A stretch of DNA of 46,235 nt from Streptomyces triticisoli (lineage in GTDB: Bacteria; Actinomycetota; Actinomycetes; Streptomycetales; Streptomycetaceae): assembly GCF_003270085.1 (NCBI RefSeq), contig NZ_QFDQ01000220.1:1-46235 (forward strand), read 5' to 3'. Below the pieces are notes generated by a model, which saw nothing but the letters and a program-made list of their open reading frames with translations, made no database searches and was not told the DNA's origin. Shown one piece after another: positions 1 through 8,713 of this stretch. The first letter of the stretch is position 1; every line of letters starts with the position of its first letter. The position numbers and the translations under genes were made by a program.

Positions 1-376
1 GTCGTCCGGGGGTCGTCCGGGCGCCGCGGTCCCGGCGGGGCCAGGGGCCAAGTCCCGCCCGGCGGGCGGTGGTGCGCGCCAGGCCGTGCGCAGTGCGGCC
101 CCGTGCGCCTGGGCGGCAGCGGCAGCGGACGGTACGGGCCGTACACCGGCGTCCCGGGCACTCACACCCAGGCAGCGGTACCGTTCGGCCGGCCCCTGTC
201 CGGCCAGTACCCCGCCCCGGTGGCAGCCCCACCGCGCACTCCGCCCACCCGGTGGCAGCCGGCCGCGCGCCCGTGCGACCGCCCGGCCTCCTGCACGTCC
301 TCCTCTTGGGGCTCCCTGGGAGGGGGTTGCACGGGGGGCTTGCGACACGCTTCGTGCGCCTCCTGTGCGCCCTATA
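1..376. other. non-coding leader region upstream of thrB
   Basis: I see no convincing gene here. One plus-strand frame stays open to about 408, but its composition (Pro/Arg/Cys rich, no recognisable domain) is what GC-rich non-coding DNA gives. The stretch holds short direct repeats: GTCGTCCGGG twice in the first 21 bases, and CCGGTGGCAGCC twice near 219 and 250. There is also a small palindrome, GTACGGGCCGTAC, near 133-145. It is probably the far end of the thrC-thrB intergenic region, but thrC itself is not in the window. Confidence 0.5.
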
Positions 377-404
377 TCGACACTGAACCTTCCTTCGATA
401 GGCT
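377..404 (+). promoter_or_regulatory. candidate HrdB-type promoter of thrB
   Basis: TCGACA (377-382) matches the -35 consensus TTGACA at five of six positions. It lies 16 bp before TAGGCT (399-404), a usual Streptomyces -10 form. The region is locally AT-richer than its surroundings. Transcription from here would leave a leader of about 135 nt before thrB. Two CGCATATG motifs, 12 bp apart (422-429 and 434-441), lie just downstream. This is inference from consensus only. Confidence 0.4.
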
Positions 405-544
405 GTAGGTAACCCACCCGCCGCATATGCCCTCGCATATGGCGCGGCGCCGCGTCGTCTCCGCGGCCTGAGGGTTCTCGTGCCCATCGAGTGTCCACCG
501 AGTGTCATTCGACCATCACGCAGCTCAAGGAGAGTCAACGAGCG

Positions 545-1474
545 ATGGCCGGTCCAGCGTTCCGCGCCGCCGCCGTCCGGGTGCGCGTCCCCGCCACCAG
601 CGCCAACCTCGGCCCGGGCTTCGACGCCCTCGGCCTCGCGCTGGGGCTCTACGACGACGTGGTGGTCCGGGTGGCCGACTCCGGGCTGCACATCGACATC
701 GCCGGCGAGGGCAGCGAGACGCTGCCGCGCGACGAGAAGCACCTGCTCGTCCGCTCGCTGCGCACCGCCTTCGACCTCCTCGGTGGACAGCCGCGCGGGC
801 TGGAGATCGTCTGCGCCAACCGCATCCCGCACGGCCGCGGCCTGGGCTCCTCCTCCGCCGCCATCTGCGCCGGCATCGTCGCCGCCCGCGCCGTGACCAT
901 AGGCGCCGAGGCCAGGCTCGACGACACCGCGATGCTCGAGCTGGCCACCGAGATCGAGGGCCACCCGGACAACGTGGCGGCCTGTCTGCTGGGCGGGTTC
1001 ACCCTGTCCTGGACGGAGGCCGGCGCCGCCCGGGCCATCAGGATGGAGCCCTCCGATTCCATCGTTCCGGTGGTTTTCGTACCGGCGAAGCCGGTCCTCA
1101 CCGAAACCGCCCGCGGCCTGCTCCCGCGCACCGTGCCGCACGTCGACGCCGCCGTCAACACGGGCCGCGCCGCCCTGCTCGTCGAGGCCCTCACCCGGCG
1201 CCCCGAGCTGTTGCTCCCGGCCACCGAGGACCGCCTCCACCAGGAGTACCGCGCCCCGGCCATGCCGGAGAGCGCCGCCCTCGTGGAGCGGCTGCGGGCC
1301 GACGGCATCGCCGCGGTCATCTCCGGCGCCGGGCCCACCGTCATGGCGCTGGCCGACGCGGACACCGCCGACAAGGTGGAGCAGTTGGCGGGCGCCGACT
1401 GGGCCGCCAACCGGCTGAGTCTCGACCTGAAGGGAGCCTGCGTACTGCCGCTCGCCGCCGGTACGGAGAGCTGA
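545..1474 (+). CDS. thrB: homoserine kinase ThrB
   Basis: ThrB phosphorylates L-homoserine to O-phosphohomoserine with ATP, the step before threonine synthase, in the cytosol. The 309-residue product is a GHMP-family kinase of normal length. The N-terminal motif PATSANLGPGFDALG is followed by the glycine/serine-rich phosphate loop PHGRGLGSSSAA near residue 95, and by the C-terminal GHMP motif ISGAGPTVMAL near residue 260. I chose the ATG at 545 because AAGGAG (527-532) sits 12 nt upstream and the conserved family sequence begins soon after. An in-frame GTG at 491 would add 18 residues of unconserved sequence. thrB stands apart from rho by about 410 bp, so the two are probably transcribed separately. 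Confidence 0.95.
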   Translation: MAGPAFRAAAVRVRVPATSANLGPGFDALGLALGLYDDVVVRVADSGLHIDIAGEGSETLPRDEKHLLVRSLRTAFDLLGGQPRGLEIVCANRIPHGRGLGSSSAAICAGIVAARAVTIGAEARLDDTAMLELATEIEGHPDNVAACLLGGFTLSWTEAGAARAIRMEPSDSIVPVVFVPAKPVLTETARGLLPRTVPHVDAAVNTGRAALLVEALTRRPELLLPATEDRLHQEYRAPAMPESAALVERLRADGIAAVISGAGPTVMALADADTADKVEQLAGADWAANRLSLDLKGACVLPLAAGTES

Positions 1475-1573
1475 AAGTCGGTGATTGCCGGATTTGGAGA
1501 GGGGGAATGTTTGTTGGATCCGGTAGTGTTAACCTCAAGTCTGCACCCGACCGCACCATGGCGAGGTGCTTTG

Positions 1574-1658
1574 TGTCCCCGTCCGGGACAGACATTCCTC
1601 CGGGAGCCCCCCGAACCGCACTGCGTGGTGTACGTCGTACCTGGGTAGTACGCCGTAC
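1574..1658 (+). promoter_or_regulatory. structured rho leader with palindromes
   Basis: The 414-bp gap between thrB and rho (1475-1888) holds no gene. It contains the inverted repeat TGTCCC/GGGACA (1574-1579 and 1585-1590). It also has two near-identical 11-bp palindromes, GTACGTCGTAC (1630-1640) and GTACGCCGTAC (1648-1658), 18 bp apart. A -10-like TAGTGT lies at 1524-1529 without a clear -35. Because the palindromes can pair within or between copies, the leader could adopt alternative folds. A role in control of rho is only inferred. Confidence 0.4.
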
Positions 1659-1888
1659 GCGCACACTGAGCGGTCCACCGGGCGCGCTCCGGAATCGGTG
1701 CGACCACGCCACGTGACACAGCGAAACTTGGTGCCACGGATCGTCGAGGAAGCGCCAATCACCAGAAATTCTTCCGCCGCTTTGGCGGACCACCGCCGGG
1801 CACGGTCCCCACGCAAGGACCGAAGCCGGACAGCACAACCGGTCGCCGAGCCATGAAGGCCGACGTCCGCTCCAGGGAAGGACCCTTC

Positions 1889-3943
1889 GTGAGCGACACC
1901 ACCGATCTGATGGGCGCACGTGTCGAGGAGACCGCTGCCGCGCCTGCCACGGACGCCTCCGCGCCTGCCACGGGTGCCGGCTCCCGGCGTCGCCGCGGTA
2001 CCGGCCTCGAGGGCATGGTGCTGGCCGAGCTGCAACAGGTCGCATCCGGCCTCGGTATCAGGGGCACCGCGCGCATGCGCAAGAGCCAGCTGATCGAGGT
2101 CATCAAGGAGGCGCAGGCGGCAGGAGGCGCCCCCGCCGCGAAGGCCGCGCCCGCCGCGGAGGACGCCACCGAGAACAAGCCGAAGCGCCGCGCCACCTCC
2201 CGGGCCCGTACGGGCGAGGAGGCCGCACCCGCCCAGAAGGCGGAGACGAAGGCGGCCGAAGCCCCCGCCGAGAAGGCGGACAAGGCCGACAAGGCCGTGG
2301 CCCAGAAGCAGATCGAGATCCCCGGCCAGCCGGCCAGCGAGGACGTTCCCGCCGAGCGCCGCCGCCGGGCCACCGCCGAGGCGGGCGCCCCGGCGAGCAG
2401 CGCCGAGACGGTCGCCGCCGAGGCGAAGAGCGAGCCGCAGAGCGAGTCGAGGGCCGAGACCTCCGCACAGCCGCAGCAGCAGGACCAGCACTCCCAGCAG
2501 CAGGGCGAGGCGGCCAGGGGCGACGCCGGTGACAACGGCGAGGGCCGCCGCCGTGACCGCGACCGCAGCCGGGACCGCGGCCGGGACCGCGACCGCCACG
2601 GCAAGGGCGGCGACCAGCAGAACCAGAACGGCCAGCAGCGCCAGCAGCAGAACCAGCAGCAGGGCGGCGGCGGCCGCCAGGACCGTCATCACCAGGACGA
2701 CGACGACTTCGACGGCGGCCGCCGGGGCCGTCGCGGCCGCTACCGCGACCGCCGTGGCCGCCGTGGCCGCGACGACGTGTCCGAGCCGCAGATCGCCGAG
2801 GACGACGTCCTGATCCCGGTCGCGGGCATCCTGGACATCCTCGACAACTACGCCTTCATCCGTACGTCCGGCTACCTGCCGGGTCCGAACGACGTGTACG
2901 TCTCCCTCGCCCAGGTCCGCAAGAACGGCCTGCGCAAGGGCGACCACGTCACCGGCGCCGTGCGCCAGCCGAAGGAGGGCGAGCGCCGGGAGAAGTTCAA
3001 CGCGCTGGTCCGCCTCGACTCCGTCAACGGCATGGCGCCCGAACACGGCCGCGGGCGGCCGGAGTTCAACAAGCTGACGCCGCTGTACCCGCAGGACCGG
3101 CTCCGTCTGGAGACCGACCCGGGCGTCCTGACCACCCGGATCATCGACCTGGTCTCGCCGATCGGCAAGGGCCAGCGCGGTCTGATCGTGGCCCCGCCGA
3201 AGACCGGCAAGACCATGATCATGCAGGCGGTCGCCAACGCGATCACGCGCAACAACCCCGAGTGCCACCTGATGGTCGTCCTCGTCGACGAGCGTCCGGA
3301 AGAGGTCACCGACATGCAGCGGTCGGTCAAGGGCGAGGTCATCTCCTCGACCTTCGACCGCCCGGCCGAGGACCACACCACGGTCGCCGAGCTCGCCATC
3401 GAGCGCGCCAAGCGCCTGGTGGAGCTGGGCCACGACGTGGTCGTCCTGCTGGACTCCATCACCCGCCTGGGCCGCGCCTACAACCTCGCCGCCCCGGCCT
3501 CCGGCCGCATCCTGTCCGGTGGTGTGGACTCCACGGCCCTGTACCCGCCGAAGCGCTTCTTCGGTGCGGCCCGCAACATCGAGGACGGCGGCTCGCTGAC
3601 CATCCTCGCCACCGCCCTGGTGGACACCGGGTCCCGCATGGACGAGGTGATCTTCGAGGAGTTCAAGGGCACCGGCAACATGGAGCTCAAGCTCGACCGG
3701 AAGCTCGCCGACAAGCGCATCTTCCCGGCCGTCGACGTCGACGCGTCCGGTACGCGCAAGGAGGAGATCCTGCTCGGCGCGGAGGAGCTCAACATCGTCT
3801 GGAAGCTGCGGCGGGTGCTGCACGCGCTCGACCAGCAGCAGGCGATCGAACTGCTCCTGGACAAGATGAAGCAGACCAAGTCGAACGTCGAGTTCCTGAT
3901 GCAGATCCAGAAGACGACCCCGGCGCCGGGCAACGGCGACTGA
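1889..3943 (+). CDS. rho: transcription termination factor Rho
   Basis: Rho is the hexameric RNA-dependent ATPase/helicase that ends transcription. The 684-residue product is much longer than E. coli Rho (419), as in other actinobacteria. It begins with a Rho_N helical domain (about residues 40-75). A disordered insert of more than 200 residues follows, moving from Ala/Glu/Lys-rich to Gln-rich and then Arg/Asp/Gly-rich sequence. Next come the cold-shock-like primary RNA-binding domain (about 310-380) and the RecA-type core with Walker A APPKTGKT (near 434), Walker B VVVLLDSITRL (near 516) and the secondary-site loop around GTGNMEL. I start at GTG 1889, with GGGAAGGA (1875-1882) at good spacing; an in-frame ATG at 1853 lacks a ribosome binding site. 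The insert probably adds RNA-binding capacity suited to GC-rich transcripts, which is inference. Confidence 0.96.
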   Translation: MSDTTDLMGARVEETAAAPATDASAPATGAGSRRRRGTGLEGMVLAELQQVASGLGIRGTARMRKSQLIEVIKEAQAAGGAPAAKAAPAAEDATENKPKRRATSRARTGEEAAPAQKAETKAAEAPAEKADKADKAVAQKQIEIPGQPASEDVPAERRRRATAEAGAPASSAETVAAEAKSEPQSESRAETSAQPQQQDQHSQQQGEAARGDAGDNGEGRRRDRDRSRDRGRDRDRHGKGGDQQNQNGQQRQQQNQQQGGGGRQDRHHQDDDDFDGGRRGRRGRYRDRRGRRGRDDVSEPQIAEDDVLIPVAGILDILDNYAFIRTSGYLPGPNDVYVSLAQVRKNGLRKGDHVTGAVRQPKEGERREKFNALVRLDSVNGMAPEHGRGRPEFNKLTPLYPQDRLRLETDPGVLTTRIIDLVSPIGKGQRGLIVAPPKTGKTMIMQAVANAITRNNPECHLMVVLVDERPEEVTDMQRSVKGEVISSTFDRPAEDHTTVAELAIERAKRLVELGHDVVVLLDSITRLGRAYNLAAPASGRILSGGVDSTALYPPKRFFGAARNIEDGGSLTILATALVDTGSRMDEVIFEEFKGTGNMELKLDRKLADKRIFPAVDVDASGTRKEEILLGAEELNIVWKLRRVLHALDQQQAIELLLDKMKQTKSNVEFLMQIQKTTPAPGNGD

Positions 3944-3961
3944 GGCAGGCGCATCAGCTGA

Positions 3962-3994
3962 AAGGGCCGCTCCCGTGCCATGGGGGCGGCCCTT
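3962..3994 (+). terminator. terminator hairpin after rho
   Basis: AAGGGCCGCTCCC (3962-3974) pairs with GGGGGCGGCCCTT (3982-3994) across a 7-nt loop, giving 13 bp with one wobble. It starts 18 nt after the rho stop codon. No long T tract follows, as is common in Streptomyces. Confidence 0.8.
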
Positions 3995-4150
3995 GTGCTT
4001 GGCGGGACCTGTGCCGCGGAGCGTTGTGCAACCTTTTTCCGGTTTCCCCCGTCTGACCGTAAGGGTGACGATGGTCAGGTATGGGCTCGTCGACCGGGCC
4101 TGGCCCCGGGAACACGGGGTAGCCGACCGGATACGAGACCTGAGGAGCAC

Positions 4151-5287
4151 ATGTCCGCCGAGAGCACGCCGGGCCCCGGCATACCGGAGGAGACCGGCGA
4201 CACCAGTCCCCGCCGCCGTGCCAGGGGCCGACGCCGCAAGCCCCGCACCGGGCGGCGCAGGGCCCTGACGGTCGCGGCCTGGACCGCCGCGGGGATCGTC
4301 GTGCTCGGCGGCACCGGAGTGGGCTACCTCTACTTCAAGCTCAACGGCAACCTGGAGACGGTCGACATCAACCAGGTCCTCGGCACCGACCGGCCCACCA
4401 AGGCCGACAACGGCTCCGAGAACATCCTCGTCCTCGGCTCCGACACCCGGTCCGGCGGCAACAGGAAGCTGGGCGGCGGCCCCGACGACGGCAGCGCCCG
4501 CTCCGACACGGCGATGATCGTGCACGTCTACGAGGGCCACCGGAAGGCCGGCGTCGTCTCCATACCCCGCGACACCCTCGTCGACCGCCCCGAGTGCACC
4601 GACGCCAAGGGCGGTACGCACCCCGCGGCCCACGGCGTGATGTTCAACGAGTCGTACTCCACCGGCGGCGCCGCCTGCGCCGTGAAGACCGTCGAGTCGA
4701 TGACCGGCATCCGCATGGACCACTACCTGGAGGTCGACTTCAGCGGCTTCCGGAGACTCGTCGACGAACTCGGCGGCGTCCCGATCACCACGACGAAGAA
4801 CATCGACGACCCGAAGAGCCACCTGGACCTCGAGGCCGGCACCCACACCCTCGACGGCCGGCAGGCCCTCGGCCTGGTCCGCACCCGGCACGGCGTGGGC
4901 GACGGCTCCGACCTCGGCCGCATCCAACTCCAGCAGGCATTCCTCAAGGCCCTGGTCGACCAGGTCGAGCAGGTGGGCCTCTTCACCAACCCGAAGAAGC
5001 TCTACGACCTCGGCAACACCGCCACCAAGTCCGTCACCACCGACTCCGACCTCGGCTCGGTCAACGCCCTGATCTCCTTCGCCGACAGCCTCAAGACCAT
5101 CGGCTCCTCCGACATGACCATGATCACCATGCCGGTCCAGTACGACCCGGCGAACAGGAACCGGGTCGTGGTGGAGAAACTCAAGGCCAACCAGGTCTGG
5201 CAGGCCTTGAAGAACGACCAGCCGATCCCCAGGGCGGCCACCAAGGGAACGGCCACCGGCGAAGCCAAGGATGTGGTGACTCCCTGA
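4151..5287 (+). CDS. LytR-CpsA-Psr (LCP) family cell-wall glycopolymer ligase
   Basis: LCP proteins transfer undecaprenyl-linked glycopolymers such as teichoic-acid-type chains onto peptidoglycan outside the membrane. The 378-residue product has a short cytoplasmic N-terminus rich in Arg (about residues 15-42) and one membrane segment (about 44-66). The extracellular LCP domain has the early motif NILVLGSDTRSG, the catalytic-region arginine motif SIPRDTLV, and LGLVRTRHGVGDGSDLGRI near residue 240. These Arg and Asp residues are the ones that bind the lipid pyrophosphate in the family. ATG 4151 follows GAGGAG (4142-4147). The natural polymer cannot be told from sequence. Its neighbours are translation genes, but the WecA/TagO-like gene at 11305 makes the kind of lipid-linked intermediate LCP enzymes use. 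Confidence 0.9.
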   Translation: MSAESTPGPGIPEETGDTSPRRRARGRRRKPRTGRRRALTVAAWTAAGIVVLGGTGVGYLYFKLNGNLETVDINQVLGTDRPTKADNGSENILVLGSDTRSGGNRKLGGGPDDGSARSDTAMIVHVYEGHRKAGVVSIPRDTLVDRPECTDAKGGTHPAAHGVMFNESYSTGGAACAVKTVESMTGIRMDHYLEVDFSGFRRLVDELGGVPITTTKNIDDPKSHLDLEAGTHTLDGRQALGLVRTRHGVGDGSDLGRIQLQQAFLKALVDQVEQVGLFTNPKKLYDLGNTATKSVTTDSDLGSVNALISFADSLKTIGSSDMTMITMPVQYDPANRNRVVVEKLKANQVWQALKNDQPIPRAATKGTATGEAKDVVTP

Positions 5288-5442
5288 GGGGCGCGGGGCT
5301 GTACCGACATGCGGCTCTGCCGCGTGGGCGCGAACAACCCACAACAACCCGCCCCCGCCCACAACAACCCGCCCCCGCCCACGACGAAACCGCCCACCCC
5401 CATAGGCGCAATCCCGCCCTCGCCCCGCAGGGACCCGCGGGG
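5288..5442. repeat. intergenic repeat cluster between LCP gene and rpmE
   Basis: The 284-bp gap (5288-5571) begins with a GC-rich block containing the small inverted repeat GCGGCTCTGCCGC (5311-5323). I recall this block as a dispersed 3'-flanking element common in Streptomyces genomes. It continues into two perfect 20-bp tandem copies of CCCACAACAACCCGCCCCCG (5338-5357 and 5358-5377) and the start of a degenerate third. A hairpin CCCCGC/GCGGGG (5423-5428 and 5437-5442) follows. The block may act as a weak terminator for the LCP gene. No gene is evident. Confidence 0.6.
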
Positions 5443-5571
5443 AATACACGACCGAACCCCCCGGTTTGGGGAGATGGCCCCAGTCCTGGCAGACTGGAGC
5501 GTCGGCTCCGGTTCACGCACCGCATCCCGCGGCTGCGACCCGGCGCCCTCCAGGATCGGTAGGAGAACCCC

Positions 5572-5799
5572 TTGAAGCGCGACATCCACCCCGCGTACGT
5601 CGAGACGCAGGTCAGCTGCACCTGTGGCGCGTCGTTCACGACCCGCAGCACGATCGAGTCCGGCACCATCCGGGCCGAGGTCTGCTCCGAATGCCACCCG
5701 TTCTACACGGGCAAGCAGAAGATCCTCGACACCGGTGGCCGTGTGGCCCGCTTCGAGGCCCGCTTCGGCAAGAAGGTTGCCGCCGGCTCCAAGAAGTAG
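5572..5799 (+). CDS. rpmE: 50S ribosomal protein L31, zinc-binding form
   Basis: L31 sits on the large subunit and bridges it to the 30S head. The 75-residue product keeps four cysteines in the pattern C-T-C near residue 16 and C-S-E-C near 37. It is therefore the zinc-containing C+ type, which zinc-starved Streptomyces replace by a cysteine-free paralogue encoded elsewhere. The start is TTG 5572 with AGGAG (5561-5565) at normal spacing, and the family usually begins at this MKRDIHP sequence. Its own terminator follows directly, so rpmE looks like a single-gene unit. Confidence 0.95.
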   Translation: MKRDIHPAYVETQVSCTCGASFTTRSTIESGTIRAEVCSECHPFYTGKQKILDTGGRVARFEARFGKKVAAGSKK

Positions 5800-5811
5800 C
5801 GAGCCCCTTTC

Positions 5812-5864
5812 CGCCGGTCCATGGCCGCGCCCCTGCCGGGGAGTGCGCCGGGACCGGCGTTTTT
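5812..5864 (+). terminator. intrinsic terminator after rpmE
   Basis: CGCCGGTCC (5812-5820) pairs with GGACCGGCG (5851-5859), and five Ts follow (5860-5864). The intervening 30 nt are GC-rich and can fold further. This is one of the few classic T-tailed terminators in the window. Confidence 0.8.
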
Positions 5865-5927
5865 GGTCGCTCGCCTTCCCCTTCCCCGCAGCACCCGCAG
5901 AACAGCAGGCAGTACAGGAGCCGAAAG

Positions 5928-6995
<1,068 letters not shown>

Positions 6996-7067
6996 GGCAC
7001 ACAGGCGCAGGACGCAGGACGCAGGACACAGCACGTAGGACGACGTACGAGTACCGGAGGACCAGCG

Positions 7068-7949
7068 GTGCAGCAAGGAATCGGGGGGCGGCCCCCCAGC
7101 CCCCGCAGCGTGCTGCTCGCCGAGGTGGCCCGGGCCACGCAGCGGCTGGCCGACGCCGGCGTGGACTCGCCGCGCACCGACGCCGAGGAGCTCGCCGCGT
7201 TCGTGCACGGCGTCAAGCGGGGCGAGCTGCACTCCGTGAAGGACGCCGACTTCGACGCCCGGTACTGGGAGGTCATCGCCCGCCGCGAGCAGCGCGAGCC
7301 GCTGCAGCACATCACCGGCCGGGCCTACTTCCGCTACCTGGAGCTCCAGGTCGGCCCCGGCGTGTTCGTGCCCCGGCCCGAGACCGAGTCCGTGGTCGGC
7401 TGGGCGATAGACGCCGTACGGGCCATGGACGTCGTCGAGCCGTGCATCGTCGACCTGTGCACCGGCTCGGGCGCCATCGCGCTCGCCCTCGCCCAGGAGG
7501 TGCCGCGCTCGCGCGTGCATGCCGTGGAGCTGAGCGAGGACGCGCTGGAATGGGCCCGCAAGAACGTCGAGGGCTCCAGGGTCGACCTGCGCCAGGGCGA
7601 CGCCCTGACCGCGTTCCCCGACCTCGACGGCCAGGTCGACCTCGTCATCTCCAACCCGCCGTACATCCCGCTCACCGAATGGGAGTACGTCGCCCCCGAG
7701 GCCCGCGACTACGACCCGGAGCTGGCGTTGTTCTCCGGGGAGGACGGCCTCGACCTGATCCGCGGCCTCGAACGCACCGCGCACCGGCTGCTGCGGCCCG
7801 GCGGAGTCGTCGTCGTCGAGCACGCCGACACCCAGGGCGGCCAGGTGCCGTGGATCTTCACCGAGGAGCGGGGCTGGGCCGACGCCGCCGACCACCCCGA
7901 CCTCAACAACCGGCCGCGGTTCGCCACCGCCCGCAAGGCACTGCCGTGA
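7068..7949 (+). CDS. prmC: release factor glutamine N5-methyltransferase PrmC
   Basis: PrmC methylates the glutamine of the GGQ motif in RF1 and RF2 using S-adenosylmethionine. The 293-residue protein has a helical N-terminal release-factor-binding domain. A Rossmann methyltransferase follows, with the SAM glycine motif DLCTGSGAIALALA near residue 131 and the substrate-amide motif SNPPYIP near residue 195. The start is GTG 7068 with CGGAGG (7055-7060). It lies directly downstream of its substrate gene, an arrangement conserved across bacteria. Confidence 0.95.
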   Translation: MQQGIGGRPPSPRSVLLAEVARATQRLADAGVDSPRTDAEELAAFVHGVKRGELHSVKDADFDARYWEVIARREQREPLQHITGRAYFRYLELQVGPGVFVPRPETESVVGWAIDAVRAMDVVEPCIVDLCTGSGAIALALAQEVPRSRVHAVELSEDALEWARKNVEGSRVDLRQGDALTAFPDLDGQVDLVISNPPYIPLTEWEYVAPEARDYDPELALFSGEDGLDLIRGLERTAHRLLRPGGVVVVEHADTQGGQVPWIFTEERGWADAADHPDLNNRPRFATARKALP

Positions 7950-8013
7950 CGCCCGCACAGCCCCCCACCAGCACTTCGACCCAGCAGGACGCGTACGAGG
8001 AGGCCCGCTGACC

Positions 8014-8661
8014 ATGGCACGGCGATACGACACCAACGACGCCACCGACCGCGCGACGGGCCTGCGCGAAGCCGCGTCCGCCGTCCGCCGGGGCGAACTC
8101 GTGGTGCTGCCCACCGACACCGTCTACGGCATCGGCGCCGACGCCTTCTCCTCCGAGGCCGTGGCCGACCTGCTCGCGGCCAAGGGCCGGGGACGCACCA
8201 TGCCCACCCCCGTCCTCATCGGCTCCCCGAACACCCTGCACGGGCTGGTCACGGACTTCTCCGAGATGGCCTGGGAACTCGTCGACGCCTTCTGGCCGGG
8301 CGCGCTGACGCTGGTCGCCCGGCACCAGCCGTCCCTGCAGTGGGACCTGGGGGACACCCGGGGCACGGTCGCCGTGCGGATGCCGCTGCACCCGGTCGCC
8401 ATCGAACTGCTCACCGAGGTCGGCCCGATGGCCGTCTCCTCGGCGAACCTGACCGGCCACCCCGCGCCGGAGAACTGCGACGCCGCGCAGGAGATGCTCG
8501 GCGACTCCGTCTCCGTCTACCTCGACGGCGGCCCGACCCCCGGCAACGTGCCGTCCTCCATCGTCGACGTCACCAGCCGGGTGCCCGTGCTGCTGCGCGA
8601 GGGCGCCCTGTCCCCGGAGGAGCTGCGGAAGGTCGTACCCGACCTCGAGGTGGCGAATTGA
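8014..8661 (+). CDS. L-threonylcarbamoyladenylate synthase (TsaC/Sua5/YrdC)
   Basis: This enzyme makes threonylcarbamoyl-AMP from threonine, bicarbonate and ATP, the first step of t6A formation at position 37 of ANN-decoding tRNAs. The 215-residue product is a YrdC-fold protein with PTDTVYGIGADAFS near residue 32 and KGRGRTMPTPVLIGS near 58. MAVSSANLTGHPAP near residue 138 completes the nucleotide pocket. ATG 8014 follows GAGGAGG (7997-8003). It has essentially only the YrdC domain and lacks a clear C-terminal Sua5 domain, so TsaC-like is the better description. It is in the prmC-ptp gene string. Confidence 0.93.
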   Translation: MARRYDTNDATDRATGLREAASAVRRGELVVLPTDTVYGIGADAFSSEAVADLLAAKGRGRTMPTPVLIGSPNTLHGLVTDFSEMAWELVDAFWPGALTLVARHQPSLQWDLGDTRGTVAVRMPLHPVAIELLTEVGPMAVSSANLTGHPAPENCDAAQEMLGDSVSVYLDGGPTPGNVPSSIVDVTSRVPVLLREGALSPEELRKVVPDLEVAN

Positions 8662-8672
8662 CGGCGCCCGAA

Positions 8673-8713
8673 TCCCCCAAGCTCTCGGCTGCGCTCGAGC
8701 AGGGGGGACCCCC
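8673..8713 (+). repeat. dispersed Streptomyces hairpin repeat carrying the next gene's ribosome binding site
   Basis: This block, starting TCCCCCAAGCTCTCGG and ending CAGGGGGGACCCCC, matches from memory a short element repeated many times in Streptomyces genomes. TCCCCC (8673-8678) can pair with GGGGGA (8703-8708), and GCTC with GAGC inside. The GGGGGGA run (8702-8708) is also the only Shine-Dalgarno-like sequence for the ATG at 8714, so folding would hide it. Confidence 0.6.

Noticed and set aside
69..412. Three overlapping short open frames at the window start
   Set aside because: All are Pro/Arg/Ala/Cys-rich with no domain, overlap each other, and run into the presumed thrB promoter.
2464..2690. 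CAGCAGCAG-rich stretch in rho as a possible unstable microsatellite
   Set aside because: It encodes the Gln-rich part of the known Rho insert and mixes codons; there is no pure long triplet run.
1535..5449. Very long minus-strand open frame of about 1300 codons opposite rho and the LCP gene
   Set aside because: It is the antisense shadow of two clear genes; GC-rich codon bias removes stop codons there. The translation is Val/Leu/Gly/Asp-rich low-complexity sequence without domains.
6996..7067. GCAGGAC triple repeat between prfA and prmC as a possible CRISPR-like or regulatory array
   Set aside because: The unit is only 7 bp, three copies, without spacers; it is ordinary short-tandem sequence.
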